From contig NZ_JNZA01000002.1 of the NCBI RefSeq assembly GCF_000717345.1, positions 186,001 through 250,000 of the forward strand: 64,000 nt of DNA, read 5' to 3'. A model generated the notes under the pieces. The model was not told the origin of the DNA. It searched no databases and saw nothing but the letters and a program-made list of their open reading frames with translations. Origin of the DNA: Streptomyces lydicus (lineage in GTDB: Bacteria; Actinomycetota; Actinomycetes; Streptomycetales; Streptomycetaceae). The translations under genes were made by a program, and so were the position numbers. Each line of letters opens with the position of its first letter. The stretch's first letter is position 1. Shown here piece by piece: positions 30,330-38,743 of the stretch.

Positions 30330-30812
30330 ATGCCCTCCTCCGAGCCCACGGCCGGCACCAACCTCCCCGAGCAGCTGGTACGGCTGACCCGCCGGATGCA
30401 CCGCGCCCAGAAGCGCCACCTGGCGCCGCTGGACATCCCCTTCACCCCCGCGCAGTCGCGGCTGCTGCGGATCGTCGCGCACTACCGCGGCACCCCGCCC
30501 CGGATGGCCGACCTCGCCGAGCGGCTGGAGGTCGTACCCCGCGCGGTGACGACGCTGGTGGACGGGCTGGAGGCGCACGGTGCGGTGCGCCGGGTGCCGG
30601 ATCCGGCCAACCGCCGGGTGGTGCGGATCGAGCTGACCGACACCGGGCGGACCGCGCTGCGCGCGCTGCGCGGCGCGCGACGGGCCGCAGCGGAGGAGAT
30701 CCTGGCTCCGCTGACCGCCGAACAGCGCGAGGTGCTGGGCGGCCTGCTGTCCACCCTGGTCGACGGGCCGGGAGAGCCGCACCGGTCCGACGGCAACCGG
30801 CCGGCCGGGTAA
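30330..30812 (+). CDS. MarR-family transcriptional regulator
   Basis: 160 residues, ATG 30330. Winged helix: 'TPAQSRLLRIVAHYRGTPPRMADLAERLEVVPRAVTTLVDGLEAHGAVRRV' with the wing 'PANRRVVRIELTDTGR'. Its divergent partner is an ABC exporter, so it probably represses that exporter and itself until a ligand binds. Weak ribosome site. Confidence 0.9.
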   Translation: MPSSEPTAGTNLPEQLVRLTRRMHRAQKRHLAPLDIPFTPAQSRLLRIVAHYRGTPPRMADLAERLEVVPRAVTTLVDGLEAHGAVRRVPDPANRRVVRIELTDTGRTALRALRGARRAAAEEILAPLTAEQREVLGGLLSTLVDGPGEPHRSDGNRPAG

Positions 30813-30830
30813 CGGCACGGACCACGCGAC

Positions 30831-30896
30831 GGAGGGCCGAGGATGCTCCTCGACCCTCCGGGCACTCCTTGACGACGCGGCCGGTCCGCACCGGCC
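30831..30896. terminator. Twin hairpins between convergent marR and amylase genes
   Basis: First hairpin 30831-30842 with 30848-30859 (12 positions, one mismatch, 5-base loop); second 30879-30885 with 30890-30896 (GGCCGGT/ACCGGCC, 4-base loop). They can stop transcription from both sides. Confidence 0.7.
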
Positions 30897-30908
30897 GGTC
30901 CGGCGTCC

Positions 30909-32279
30909 TCAGCGCGCGACGTGCAGCGCCACGGCGCTCTTCGCGGGGACGGTCAGCTGCGCCTTCCCGTCGTCCCCGACGGTGACGGTGTTGCCGGCGC
31001 AGTTGTCCGGGGCGGCCTTGACGACGTTGCAGTAGGTCCCGGCCGGTAGCGAGGTGGAGAACGTCTGGCTGATCTGGCCGTCACCGTTGTTGACGGCGAC
31101 GAAACCCTTGCCGCTCCGGGCGAAGGCGAGCGCGCTGCCCCCGTTGTCCCACCAGTCGGTCAGCGGGGCCGAGCCGACCGCGTTGCGGAAGCCGACCATC
31201 CCGGTGATCTCCCGCTTGGCGTGCTCGTCGGTCCAGCCGTCGCTGCCGCTCGGCGGTCCCGCGTCCTTGTCGGTCCAGGTGTACCCGGAGTTGACGTTCG
31301 GCGAGCCGTAGGGCGAGGCGAGCATGAAGACGTTGGCGAGGGTGTAGGCCGCGCCGTCCTTGTAGGTGAGCGTCGAGCCGTTGCGCTCGGTGTCCCAGTT
31401 GTCGACGAACGTACGGGCCTTGTCGCTGCCTAGCTTGCCGTCGGCGACGGACTTGAGCTGGGCGATGTTGCCGCCCTGGAACGCGTTCTTGAGGTGGCTG
31501 CCGTAGCGGAACTCGTCGACGTCGCCGATACCGGTGTACTCGTCCGGCCGGACCGCCTCGCCGGCGCCGTAGATGACCTCCTGGACCCAGTAGCCGGGGT
31601 CGCGCATCTTGCCCTTGACGGCCGCCACGTCGGTGGCCGACATGTGCTTGGCGGCGTCGATCCGGAAGCCGTCCACGCCCAGCGACCGCAGGTCGTCGAG
31701 GTACTTGGCGAGCGTGGTGCGGACGTAGTCGCTGCCGGTGTCGAGGTCGGCGAGGCCCACCAGTTCGCAGTTCTGGACGTCGTCGCGGTTGGTGTAGTCG
31801 GAGATGCTCTTGCGGCAGCCGTGGAAGTCCCAGTCCTGGTAGAAACCGGGGTAGTTGTACTTGGTGTACTGCGTGCCGCCGGTGCCGGTTCCGGAGCCGG
31901 CCGCCATGTGGTTGATGACGGCGTCGGCGATGACCTTGACGCCCGCGCTGTGGCAGGCGCTGACCATCGAGGCGAACGCGTTCCGGTTGCCCAACCGTCC
32001 GGCGATCTTGTAGCTGACCGGCTGGTAGGAGGTCCACCACTGGCTGCCCTGGATGTGCTCGGTGGCGGGCGAGACCTCGACGTAGCCGTAGCCGGCCGGC
32101 CCCAGCTGATCGGTGCACGCCTTGGCGACGTCCACGTACTTCCGCTCGAACAGGGTGGCGGTGACGGTCTTTTCACCGGGCGGCGCGGCCTCGGAGGGCC
32201 ACGGCGCGAGGGCGGCGAGGCCGGCCGCGGCCAGGACCCCGGCCAGCGTCCCGCCCAGCACACGAGAACGTTGCTGCAT
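30909..32279 (-). CDS. Secreted GH13 alpha-amylase
   Basis: 456 residues, signal peptide ending near SEAA (about residue 32). TIM-barrel motifs: region [11 protein letters not shown] (nucleophile D208), region III QEVIYG (acid/base E234), region IV FVDNWD (D296). The usual His before that Asp is Trp295 here. Domain C closes the protein; there is no starch-binding CBM20, which many Streptomyces amylases carry. Extracellular cleavage of alpha-1,4 glucans. The upstream region contains a CGCAAG/CTTGCG inverted repeat of the kind bound by MalR/Reg1-type LacI repressors. Confidence 0.92.
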   Translation of the reverse strand: MQQRSRVLGGTLAGVLAAAGLAALAPWPSEAAPPGEKTVTATLFERKYVDVAKACTDQLGPAGYGYVEVSPATEHIQGSQWWTSYQPVSYKIAGRLGNRNAFASMVSACHSAGVKVIADAVINHMAAGSGTGTGGTQYTKYNYPGFYQDWDFHGCRKSISDYTNRDDVQNCELVGLADLDTGSDYVRTTLAKYLDDLRSLGVDGFRIDAAKHMSATDVAAVKGKMRDPGYWVQEVIYGAGEAVRPDEYTGIGDVDEFRYGSHLKNAFQGGNIAQLKSVADGKLGSDKARTFVDNWDTERNGSTLTYKDGAAYTLANVFMLASPYGSPNVNSGYTWTDKDAGPPSGSDGWTDEHAKREITGMVGFRNAVGSAPLTDWWDNGGSALAFARSGKGFVAVNNGDGQISQTFSTSLPAGTYCNVVKAAPDNCAGNTVTVGDDGKAQLTVPAKSAVALHVAR

Positions 32280-32394
32280 CTTGCGGCTCCTTCGTCATGG
32301 GGCGCGGAGCACCGCACCGCGCCCACGAGAGCAGCCACGCGCCAGGCCGCCATGGGGGGATTTCCGTAGGAGCCTGCCGTTCACCTCGTGGACA

Positions 32395-32435
32395 CGTCAA
32401 CCCTTTCCGCAAGACTTTTCAGCGACTTGCGAAAG
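32395..32435 (-). promoter_or_regulatory. Putative amylase promoter -35 and repressor operator
   Basis: On the minus strand TTGACG (32400-32395) is a plausible -35 with a CAGGCT-like -10 18 bases on. Just upstream lies an inverted repeat CGCAAG (32408-32413) / CTTGCG (32426-32431), flanked by CTTTC and GAAAG. It resembles the operators of maltose-regulated Streptomyces amylase genes. Confidence 0.45.
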
Positions 32436-32622
32436 GTACTGGCGGGCGGGTGTACGGCGTTGCCGCACCGTGCCGTCGCTGCCGGGAGGAAGGACGACGA
32501 AGAGTCCAAGCCTGCCGTCACGAGAGTCCAATCGGCCCTCTTGTGCCACCGGCCCGCGGCCGACAAGGTCCTCACCGAGGTTCACGTATGCCCCGGCGCA
32601 CCACCGTTCCCCTGGAGGACCG

Positions 32623-34056
32623 ATGAACGAGGCACAACCGCAGAACCACGACCCCAACGAGGCCGGGCCCAGCCGCCGTTCGGTCCTGTGGACCGCCGGC
32701 GCGGCGGGCGCCGGGCTGGGACTCGGCGGGCTGACGATGGGTCAGGCCGCAGCGGCCGCGCCCGGGACGGCCGGATCCGCGGCAGCCGCCGACGCCGTCC
32801 CCGCGGCAAAGGGCAAGACCATGATCGGGGTGCCGTTCGAGCGGCGCTCCACGGTCCGCGTCGGCATGATCGGCCTCGGCAACCGCGGTGGCAGCATGAT
32901 CGACCTCTTTCTCGCGGTACCGGGCACCCGCGTCGTCGCGCTGTGCGACCCGGTGAAGGAGAAGACCGCCAAGGCCGCCAAGAAGGTCACCGCCGCCGGT
33001 CAGCCCGCGCCCGCCGTCTACACCAACGGCGACCACGACTTCGAAAATCTCTGCAAGCGCGGCGACATCGACTTCGTCTACGTGGCCACCCCCTGGGACT
33101 GGCACTTCGAGATGGCGAAGACGGCCATGCTCAACGGCAAGCACGTGGGCGTCGAGTGCCCCATCGCCCTGCGCCTGGAGCAGCTGTGGGAGCTGGTCGA
33201 TCTCTCCGAGCGGACCCGCAGACACTGCATGCAGCTGGAGAACTGCTGTTACGGCAGAAACGAGATGCGGGTGCTGCGGATGGCGCACGCCGGGCTGTTC
33301 GGCGAGCTGCTGCACGGTGCGGGTGCCTACATCCACGATCTGCGCGGCCTGATGTTCGACCCCAAGTACTACGAGGGCCCGTGGCGCCGGCTGTGGCACA
33401 CCCGGCTGCGCGGCGACCTCTACCCCAACCACGGGTTCGGTCCGGTCGCCAACTACATGGACATCAACCGCGGTGACCGCGCGGTGCGCATCTCCAGCGT
33501 CGGCACGCCGGCCCTCGGGCTCGCCGCGTACCGCGAGGAGCACATGCCGGCGAACGACCCCAGCTGGAAGGAGTCGTACATCGAGAGCGACCGGACGATC
33601 AGCCTCGTGCAGACCGCGAAGGGGCGGGTGATCCGGCTGGAGCACGACGTCTCCACCCCGCACCCCTACAGCCGGATCAACAGCCTCGGCGGCACCAAGG
33701 GCCTCTTCGAGGACTACCCGGAGCGGATCTATCTGGAGCCGGACCAGCACAACGACGAGTGGGGCGACTTCGGCAAGTACGCGGAGTGGGACCACTGGCT
33801 CTGGAAGGAGCACGCCAACCCGCCCGGTGGGCACGGCGGCATGGACTACATGCTGGTCTTCCGGCTCATCCAGTGCATGCGGCTGGGGCTGCTGCCGGAC
33901 TTCGACGTCTATGACGCGGCGACCTGGACGGCACCGGTCCCGCTCAGCGACCGGTCCCTCAGGGCGCACGGCGCCCCGCAGGAGATTCCCGACTTCACCC
34001 GCGGACTGTGGAAGAAGTCCCGGCCGGGGATGGATTCGCAGAAGCCGGAGGAGTAG
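32623..34056 (+). CDS. Gfo/Idh/MocA oxidoreductase, GH109-type glycosidase
   Basis: 477 residues from ATG 32623 (GGAGG at 32614-32618). Tat signal [23 protein letters not shown]-binding Rossmann motif [11 protein letters not shown] about residue 83. '[10 protein letters not shown]' and '[21 protein letters not shown]' match the exported GH109 alpha-N-acetylgalactosaminidase group, which hydrolyses glycosides by an NAD-dependent redox route. Exported folded with its cofactor through Tat. A long perfect terminator follows. Confidence 0.87.
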   Translation: MNEAQPQNHDPNEAGPSRRSVLWTAGAAGAGLGLGGLTMGQAAAAAPGTAGSAAAADAVPAAKGKTMIGVPFERRSTVRVGMIGLGNRGGSMIDLFLAVPGTRVVALCDPVKEKTAKAAKKVTAAGQPAPAVYTNGDHDFENLCKRGDIDFVYVATPWDWHFEMAKTAMLNGKHVGVECPIALRLEQLWELVDLSERTRRHCMQLENCCYGRNEMRVLRMAHAGLFGELLHGAGAYIHDLRGLMFDPKYYEGPWRRLWHTRLRGDLYPNHGFGPVANYMDINRGDRAVRISSVGTPALGLAAYREEHMPANDPSWKESYIESDRTISLVQTAKGRVIRLEHDVSTPHPYSRINSLGGTKGLFEDYPERIYLEPDQHNDEWGDFGKYAEWDHWLWKEHANPPGGHGGMDYMLVFRLIQCMRLGLLPDFDVYDAATWTAPVPLSDRSLRAHGAPQEIPDFTRGLWKKSRPGMDSQKPEE

Positions 34057-34149
34057 GCGCGGAGGAGGAGGGATGGCGGCGTAGGCAGGGCGGAGCCGGG
34101 AGCGGAGGCGTAGCGGCAGACCGCTGCCCGACCGCGGCCCCGGCCGGCG

Positions 34150-34180
34150 GGGCCCGGCGGGCGGTTCGCCCGCCGGGCCC
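34150..34180. terminator. Terminator between GH109 and dicarboxylate symporter genes
   Basis: 13-bp perfect stem (34150-34162 with 34168-34180, GGGCCCGGCGGGC and complement), 5-base loop, convergent genes on either side. Confidence 0.85.
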
Positions 34181-34201
34181 GCTTACGGGGGCGCCGGCGC
34201 G

Positions 34202-35626
34202 TCAGGCGTCGGCGGCCCGGGCGGGCGCGGTGCCCGGCTCCAGCGGCTGCGCCGCGCCCGCGGCGTCCGCTTCGGGGGCGGGCGCCGCGGTGGTGGATGT
34301 CGCGGTGGCGGGGACCGCGGTGGCCGGCGGCGCGGTGGCCTCGCCGTTCAGGACCTTCGTCGCCGTCACCCGGTCGAGTGCGCCCTCCCAGCGGGAGACC
34401 GCGAAGACCGCGACGCAGTTGCCGAGCAGATTGGTCGCCACCCGCATCGAGTCCATGATCCGGTCGACGCCGAGCAGCAGGGCCACCGCGGCGGCCGGGA
34501 TGACGCCCAGCGCGGAGGCGGTCGCGGACAGCGCGAGGAAGGCCGAACCGGGCACCCCGGCCATGCCCTTGCTGGTCAGCATCAGCACCAGGACGACGGT
34601 GATCTGCTGGCCGAGCGAAAGGTCGACGCCGACGGCCTGCGCGATGAACAGCGTCCCGATGGACAGGTAGATCGACGCGCCGTCCAGGTTGAAGGAGTAG
34701 CCGGTCGGCAGGACCAGGCCCACCGCGTCGTCCCGGCAGCCCGCGGCCCGCAGCTTCTGCATCATCCGCGGCATCACGGTCTCGCTGGATCCGGTGCCGA
34801 GCGCCAGCAGCAGCTCCTCGCGGGTGTAGCGGACGAACTTCCACAGGCTCAGGCCGGTGACGGCCTTGAGGGCGAGGCCCAGCAGCGCGAGGAAGGCCAG
34901 CGCGACGCCGTAACAGACCGCGATCAACTTGCCGTACGTCGCCATGGCGCCCAGGCCGTACTCGCCGACGAGGTGGGCGGTGGCGCCGAAGACCGCGAGC
35001 GGCGCGAGCTTCATGACGTAGCCGACGATGGTGAACACCACGTCCTGGGCCTGCTCAATCAGCGGCAGCAGCTGCGGGACCTTCTTCTGCCCGAGGTGCA
35101 GCAGCGCGGCGCCGACCAGACAGGCCAGCACCAGCACCTGAAGCAGCGAGTTCTCGGCGAACGCGCCGACCGCGCTGTTCGGCAGGGACTCCAGGACGAA
35201 TTGGGCGGCGGACGGCAGCTGCCCGCCACCCGTCTTGGCGTCCACCGCGCCCTTGTCCAGCGAGGCCGGGTCGACGTGCATCCCGGCGCCGGGCGCGAAG
35301 ACGTTCGCCGCCAGGAGACCGACGACGAGTGCGACGCCGGTCGCCGCCTCGAACCAGATCAGCGCCTTCACGCCGATGCGGCCGAAGGCCCTGAGATCGC
35401 CCGCCTTCGTGATGCCGGCGACGACGACACAGAAGACCAGCGGGGCGATCATGGCCTTGATCAGACGGACGAAGCCGTCACCGAGCGGTTGCAGCGACGA
35501 CCCCGCCTGCGGCCACAGGCGTCCGACCAGGACACCGAGGACCAGCGCGAGGAGCACCTGGGTGAACAGGCTGGTACGCAGGGCGCGCCCTGCGCGGCGG
35601 ATGACGCTTCCGGTGGCGTGCGGCAC
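34202..35626 (-). CDS. dctA: Dicarboxylate/glutamate:cation symporter (DctA/GltP family)
   Basis: 474 residues from GTG 35626, preferred over GTG 35632 because GGAGG then sits 6 bases upstream rather than adjacent. Family hallmarks: the Ser-rich hairpin 'ALGTGSSETVMPRMMQKL' (HP1), 'NLDGASIYLS' (the NMDG-like motif of TM7) and 'SKGMAGVPGSAFLAL' (HP2). C-terminal 45 residues are a low-complexity Ala/Pro/Thr tail. Imports C4-dicarboxylates or glutamate with H+ or Na+. An 18-bp palindrome lies just upstream. Confidence 0.9.
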   Translation of the reverse strand: MPHATGSVIRRAGRALRTSLFTQVLLALVLGVLVGRLWPQAGSSLQPLGDGFVRLIKAMIAPLVFCVVVAGITKAGDLRAFGRIGVKALIWFEAATGVALVVGLLAANVFAPGAGMHVDPASLDKGAVDAKTGGGQLPSAAQFVLESLPNSAVGAFAENSLLQVLVLACLVGAALLHLGQKKVPQLLPLIEQAQDVVFTIVGYVMKLAPLAVFGATAHLVGEYGLGAMATYGKLIAVCYGVALAFLALLGLALKAVTGLSLWKFVRYTREELLLALGTGSSETVMPRMMQKLRAAGCRDDAVGLVLPTGYSFNLDGASIYLSIGTLFIAQAVGVDLSLGQQITVVLVLMLTSKGMAGVPGSAFLALSATASALGVIPAAAVALLLGVDRIMDSMRVATNLLGNCVAVFAVSRWEGALDRVTATKVLNGEATAPPATAVPATATSTTAAPAPEADAAGAAQPLEPGTAPARAADA

Positions 35627-35656
35627 GGGCACTCCTCCATGGACGGATTCTGTTAT

Positions 35657-35674
35657 GCGGAAGTGGACTTCCGC
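35657..35674. promoter_or_regulatory. Perfect 18-bp palindrome upstream of the symporter gene
   Basis: GCGGAAGT-GG-ACTTCCGC (35657-35674), centred about 40 bases before the symporter start. A second inverted repeat, TCTTGGA-N6-TCCAAGA (35737-35756), lies about 80 bases further upstream, and the area is A+T-rich for this genome. Likely operator(s) for a catabolic or nutrient regulator (no local one seen). Confidence 0.5.
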
Positions 35675-35863
35675 GATCCGTCACTATGGCCGCTTGTTGT
35701 TCACCACGAAAGAGTGCGCTGTAACTTCCAGGAAAATCTTGGAGCTTGGTCCAAGACGGAGCGCACACCCCGTGGGCATGTGTCCGCCCGCGACCGGCAG
35801 ATGCACTTTGTCCTCACCGGTCCGCACCGGTCCCTACTCGCCCGCAGCCGCCCCCTGGCGCCG

Positions 35864-36613
35864 TCAGCCCGCGAGATGAGCCTTGTCCCCCATCACCACA
35901 ACGGGGTGCCGCGCCGGGTCGAGCGCACGCAGCAACGTCTGCATCGCGGGCTTCGAGACGCTCACACAGGCCGAGGTCCCGCCGCCGTGGTCCAGGTGCA
36001 GCCAGACCCCGCCACCCTTCGACTGCCCCTTCGGGCGGGTCGGATCGAGCGGCGAGGTCCCGGTGACCCGGTTGTAGTTGATCGCGACGACGTAGTCGAA
36101 GTCATGGCGGGTGTTCTTGGACCAGTACGAGGGCGGGGTGAACGCCGAGGAGTGCGTATACGGCAGCTTGGCGCCCGGGTCGGCGAGCACCCCGCCGGCA
36201 TCGGTCAGCGTGAACACCCCCACGGGGCTGCGCTTGTCACCTTCGTGGTGGTCGACGGTCCAGCCGCGCCGGCCGTTGTGCGCGGGCCAGCTCCCCTTGC
36301 GGTCCCAGCCCTTGGCATTCTTCTCGTAGAGGACGACGGTGGCGTCGGCGGAGTCGGCACCCTCGCCGTAGACCGCCACCACCTGACGGGAGTCGGCGGG
36401 GATCCGCGCACGCAGGGCGGTGCCGACGCCGGGGATGTTCCTGAGCCGGGTGGTGGGGGACGCGCCGCGGGCCGGGCCACCGGGGCGCTCCCCCTTGCCC
36501 GCACCGTCGTTCTTGCCGCCGTCCGCGCCGTTCCCGCCCCCGCAACCGGCCAGGAGGACCAGACCCGCCGCGGCCACCGCCGCCATCCGCACCGCACCGC
36601 CCGCTGTTCGCAT
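35864..36613 (-). CDS. L,D-transpeptidase-like lipoprotein
   Basis: 249 residues from ATG 36613. Lipoprotein signal VLLAGC (Cys about residue 24), then a Gly/Asp/Lys-rich linker. Catalytic-type segment 'WLHLDHGGGTSACVSVS' has the His and Cys expected of a YkuD-like fold, in the variant form S-A-C-V-S rather than the canonical S-x-G-C-[IV]-R. It is anchored outside the membrane and probably acts on peptidoglycan, or is an inactive relative. Confidence 0.75.
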   Translation of the reverse strand: MRTAGGAVRMAAVAAAGLVLLAGCGGGNGADGGKNDGAGKGERPGGPARGASPTTRLRNIPGVGTALRARIPADSRQVVAVYGEGADSADATVVLYEKNAKGWDRKGSWPAHNGRRGWTVDHHEGDKRSPVGVFTLTDAGGVLADPGAKLPYTHSSAFTPPSYWSKNTRHDFDYVVAINYNRVTGTSPLDPTRPKGQSKGGGVWLHLDHGGGTSACVSVSKPAMQTLLRALDPARHPVVVMGDKAHLAG

Positions 36614-36862
36614 GCCCCCATGGTCGCACCACCGGCCTGACGACCGTTCAGCAGCCGCTCCTCCGCACACCCGTCCCGCGCGGGAACCTCCCGCCACGCG
36701 TGTCCGAATCATGGGGCGTCGGCGGAAAAACCGTTTGAAATCAGCCCGTGCCGGGGGCCAACCTTCCAGGACCTCCGCCGGCGACGAGACGGACGAGAGG
36801 GGCATTTCGCCTGCCCGGAACGGCAGCTGCCGACCGCTCACCACGACTTCGCCTGGGACATC

Positions 36863-38743
36863 ATGCAAATTCGCGACCTTCCTCATCCCGACCCGGGCGT
36901 CCCGGACGTCCGCACGGGCGGCGCCTTCCTGCTGTGGCTGTGCAGAGCGCAGACCGGCGGACAGCTCAAGGCCCTCTTCTGGGGGCTGGTGAACTTCGGC
37001 GCCATCGCCTCCTTCCCGCTGCCGGTGGGCCTGGCCGTCCAGGCAGTGGTGGACCGCGACGGTGGTCTGCTCGCGCTGTCCGGCGGCCTGCTCGCGGTGC
37101 TGGGCGTCCTGATCGCGCTCGGCGGCGTCATGCTGCACCGCGCGGCCGTCACCAACTGGATCACCGCCGTCGCCCGGATGCAGCAGTTGCTCGCGCGGAA
37201 GACCACCGAACTGGGCTCGGCCATGACCAGGCGGGTGGCCGCCGGCGAAATCGTCACCGTGAGCACCGGCGACCTGGAGAAGATCGGCTGGTTCGTCGAA
37301 GGCGTCTCCCGGTTCGGCGCCGCGGCGGTGACCGCGGCCGCCGTGTCCGTCACGCTGGTCATCCGCCAGCCCCAGCTCGGCGTCCTGGTCGCGCTCGGCG
37401 TGCCCGTGCTGGCGCTGGCCGTCCTCCCCCTGTTGCCGCCGGCCACCCGGCGCGCCGACGCCCAGCGGGAGATGGCCGGCCGGGCCACCGAGCTGGCCTC
37501 CGACACGGTCGCCGGACTCCGCGTACTGCGCGGCATCGGCGGCGAGGAACTCTTCCTCGGCCGCTACCGCAGCGCCTCCCAGGAGGTACGCAGGGCAGCC
37601 GTCCGCAGCGCCCGGATGTGGTCGCTGATCTCCGCCGTCCAGGTGGTGCTGCCGGGCCTGCTGCTCATCGCGGTGGTCTGGTACGGCACCCGGCTCGCCC
37701 TGGCCGGCACGATCGCGGTGGGTGAACTCGTCACCATCTACAGCGCGGTCACCTTCCTCCTCTTCCCGCTGCGCCACTTCGAGGAGATCGCCCAGGCGTT
37801 CTCCTTCGCCCGGCCGTCGGCGAAACGCACCGCCCGCGTCCTGGCCCAGACCCGGCCGGCCGACGGCCGCGGCACCGCCCCGGACACCGCGCCGGCCGGC
37901 GATCTGCACGACCCGCACAGCGGCCTGACCGCCGTGGCCGGCCGGCTGACCGCGGTGGTGTGCGGCGACCCCGACGCCGCCGGCCGGCTCGCCGAACGTC
38001 TCGGCGGACACCCGCCGCAGGACGACGAGAAGGACGCCGGCGAGGCCGTCGCACTCTCCGTGGCCCTGGGCGGCACCCCGTTGGACGACCTGCCGCGGGA
38101 CACCGCCCGCCGGGCCGTGCTCGTCCAGGACAAGGACCCGATGCTGCTCTCCGGCACCCTGGGCGAGCTGCTCGACGTCCCGTCCTCCGGGCGCGTGCCG
38201 GCGACGGAGGCCCTCGACGCGGCCCAGTGTGCCGACGTCCTGACCGCGCTGGCCCAGGCTTCCGTCGACGACTCCGGCGACCCCCTGCGCACCCACATCA
38301 CCGAGCGCGGCCGGTCACTGTCCGGCGGCCAGCGGCAGCGGCTGGCGCTGGCCAGGTCCCTGGTCACCGACCCCGAGGTGCTGGTGCTCGACGAACCGAC
38401 GAGCGCCGTCGACGCGCACACCGAGGCCCGGATCGCCGACGGCCTCCGCCGGATCAGAACGGGCCGTACGACGGTCGTGCTCACCTCCAGTCCACTGCTG
38501 CTGGACCGGGCCGACCGGGTGGTGTTCCTGCACGACGGCAAGGTCGTCGCCGAAGCCACCCACCGCGAACTGCTGCACCGTGACCCCGCCTACCGCGCCG
38601 TGGTCACGCGCGAGACGGACACCGCGCCGGCACCGCCGAACGGGCGGCCCGGCGAGGCCGGGCGGAACGGGCGGGGCCGCCCGGCGCTCGACGACGTGAA
38701 AACGCTGCACACCGCTGCTCAGCAGATCGAGGAGACCGCATGA
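36863..38743 (+). CDS. ABC exporter subunit with degenerate Walker A and H-loop
   Basis: 626 residues. Exporter transmembrane domain about 25-320 (six helices). The nucleotide-binding half keeps the signature SLSGGQRQRLALARSL (486-490), Walker B LVLDE (507-511) and D-loop SAVD. The Walker A position reads C-G-D-P-D-A-A-G-R (about 367-375), with no Gly-Lys-Ser/Thr, and the H-loop reads S-S-P-L (542-545). It cannot bind ATP in its own pocket but can offer a signature motif to a partner. The partner gene overlaps by 4 bases (ATGA) and has the opposite defect. The C-terminus is Gly/Arg-rich. Confidence 0.9.
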   Translation: MQIRDLPHPDPGVPDVRTGGAFLLWLCRAQTGGQLKALFWGLVNFGAIASFPLPVGLAVQAVVDRDGGLLALSGGLLAVLGVLIALGGVMLHRAAVTNWITAVARMQQLLARKTTELGSAMTRRVAAGEIVTVSTGDLEKIGWFVEGVSRFGAAAVTAAAVSVTLVIRQPQLGVLVALGVPVLALAVLPLLPPATRRADAQREMAGRATELASDTVAGLRVLRGIGGEELFLGRYRSASQEVRRAAVRSARMWSLISAVQVVLPGLLLIAVVWYGTRLALAGTIAVGELVTIYSAVTFLLFPLRHFEEIAQAFSFARPSAKRTARVLAQTRPADGRGTAPDTAPAGDLHDPHSGLTAVAGRLTAVVCGDPDAAGRLAERLGGHPPQDDEKDAGEAVALSVALGGTPLDDLPRDTARRAVLVQDKDPMLLSGTLGELLDVPSSGRVPATEALDAAQCADVLTALAQASVDDSGDPLRTHITERGRSLSGGQRQRLALARSLVTDPEVLVLDEPTSAVDAHTEARIADGLRRIRTGRTTVVLTSSPLLLDRADRVVFLHDGKVVAEATHRELLHRDPAYRAVVTRETDTAPAPPNGRPGEAGRNGRGRPALDDVKTLHTAAQQIEETA

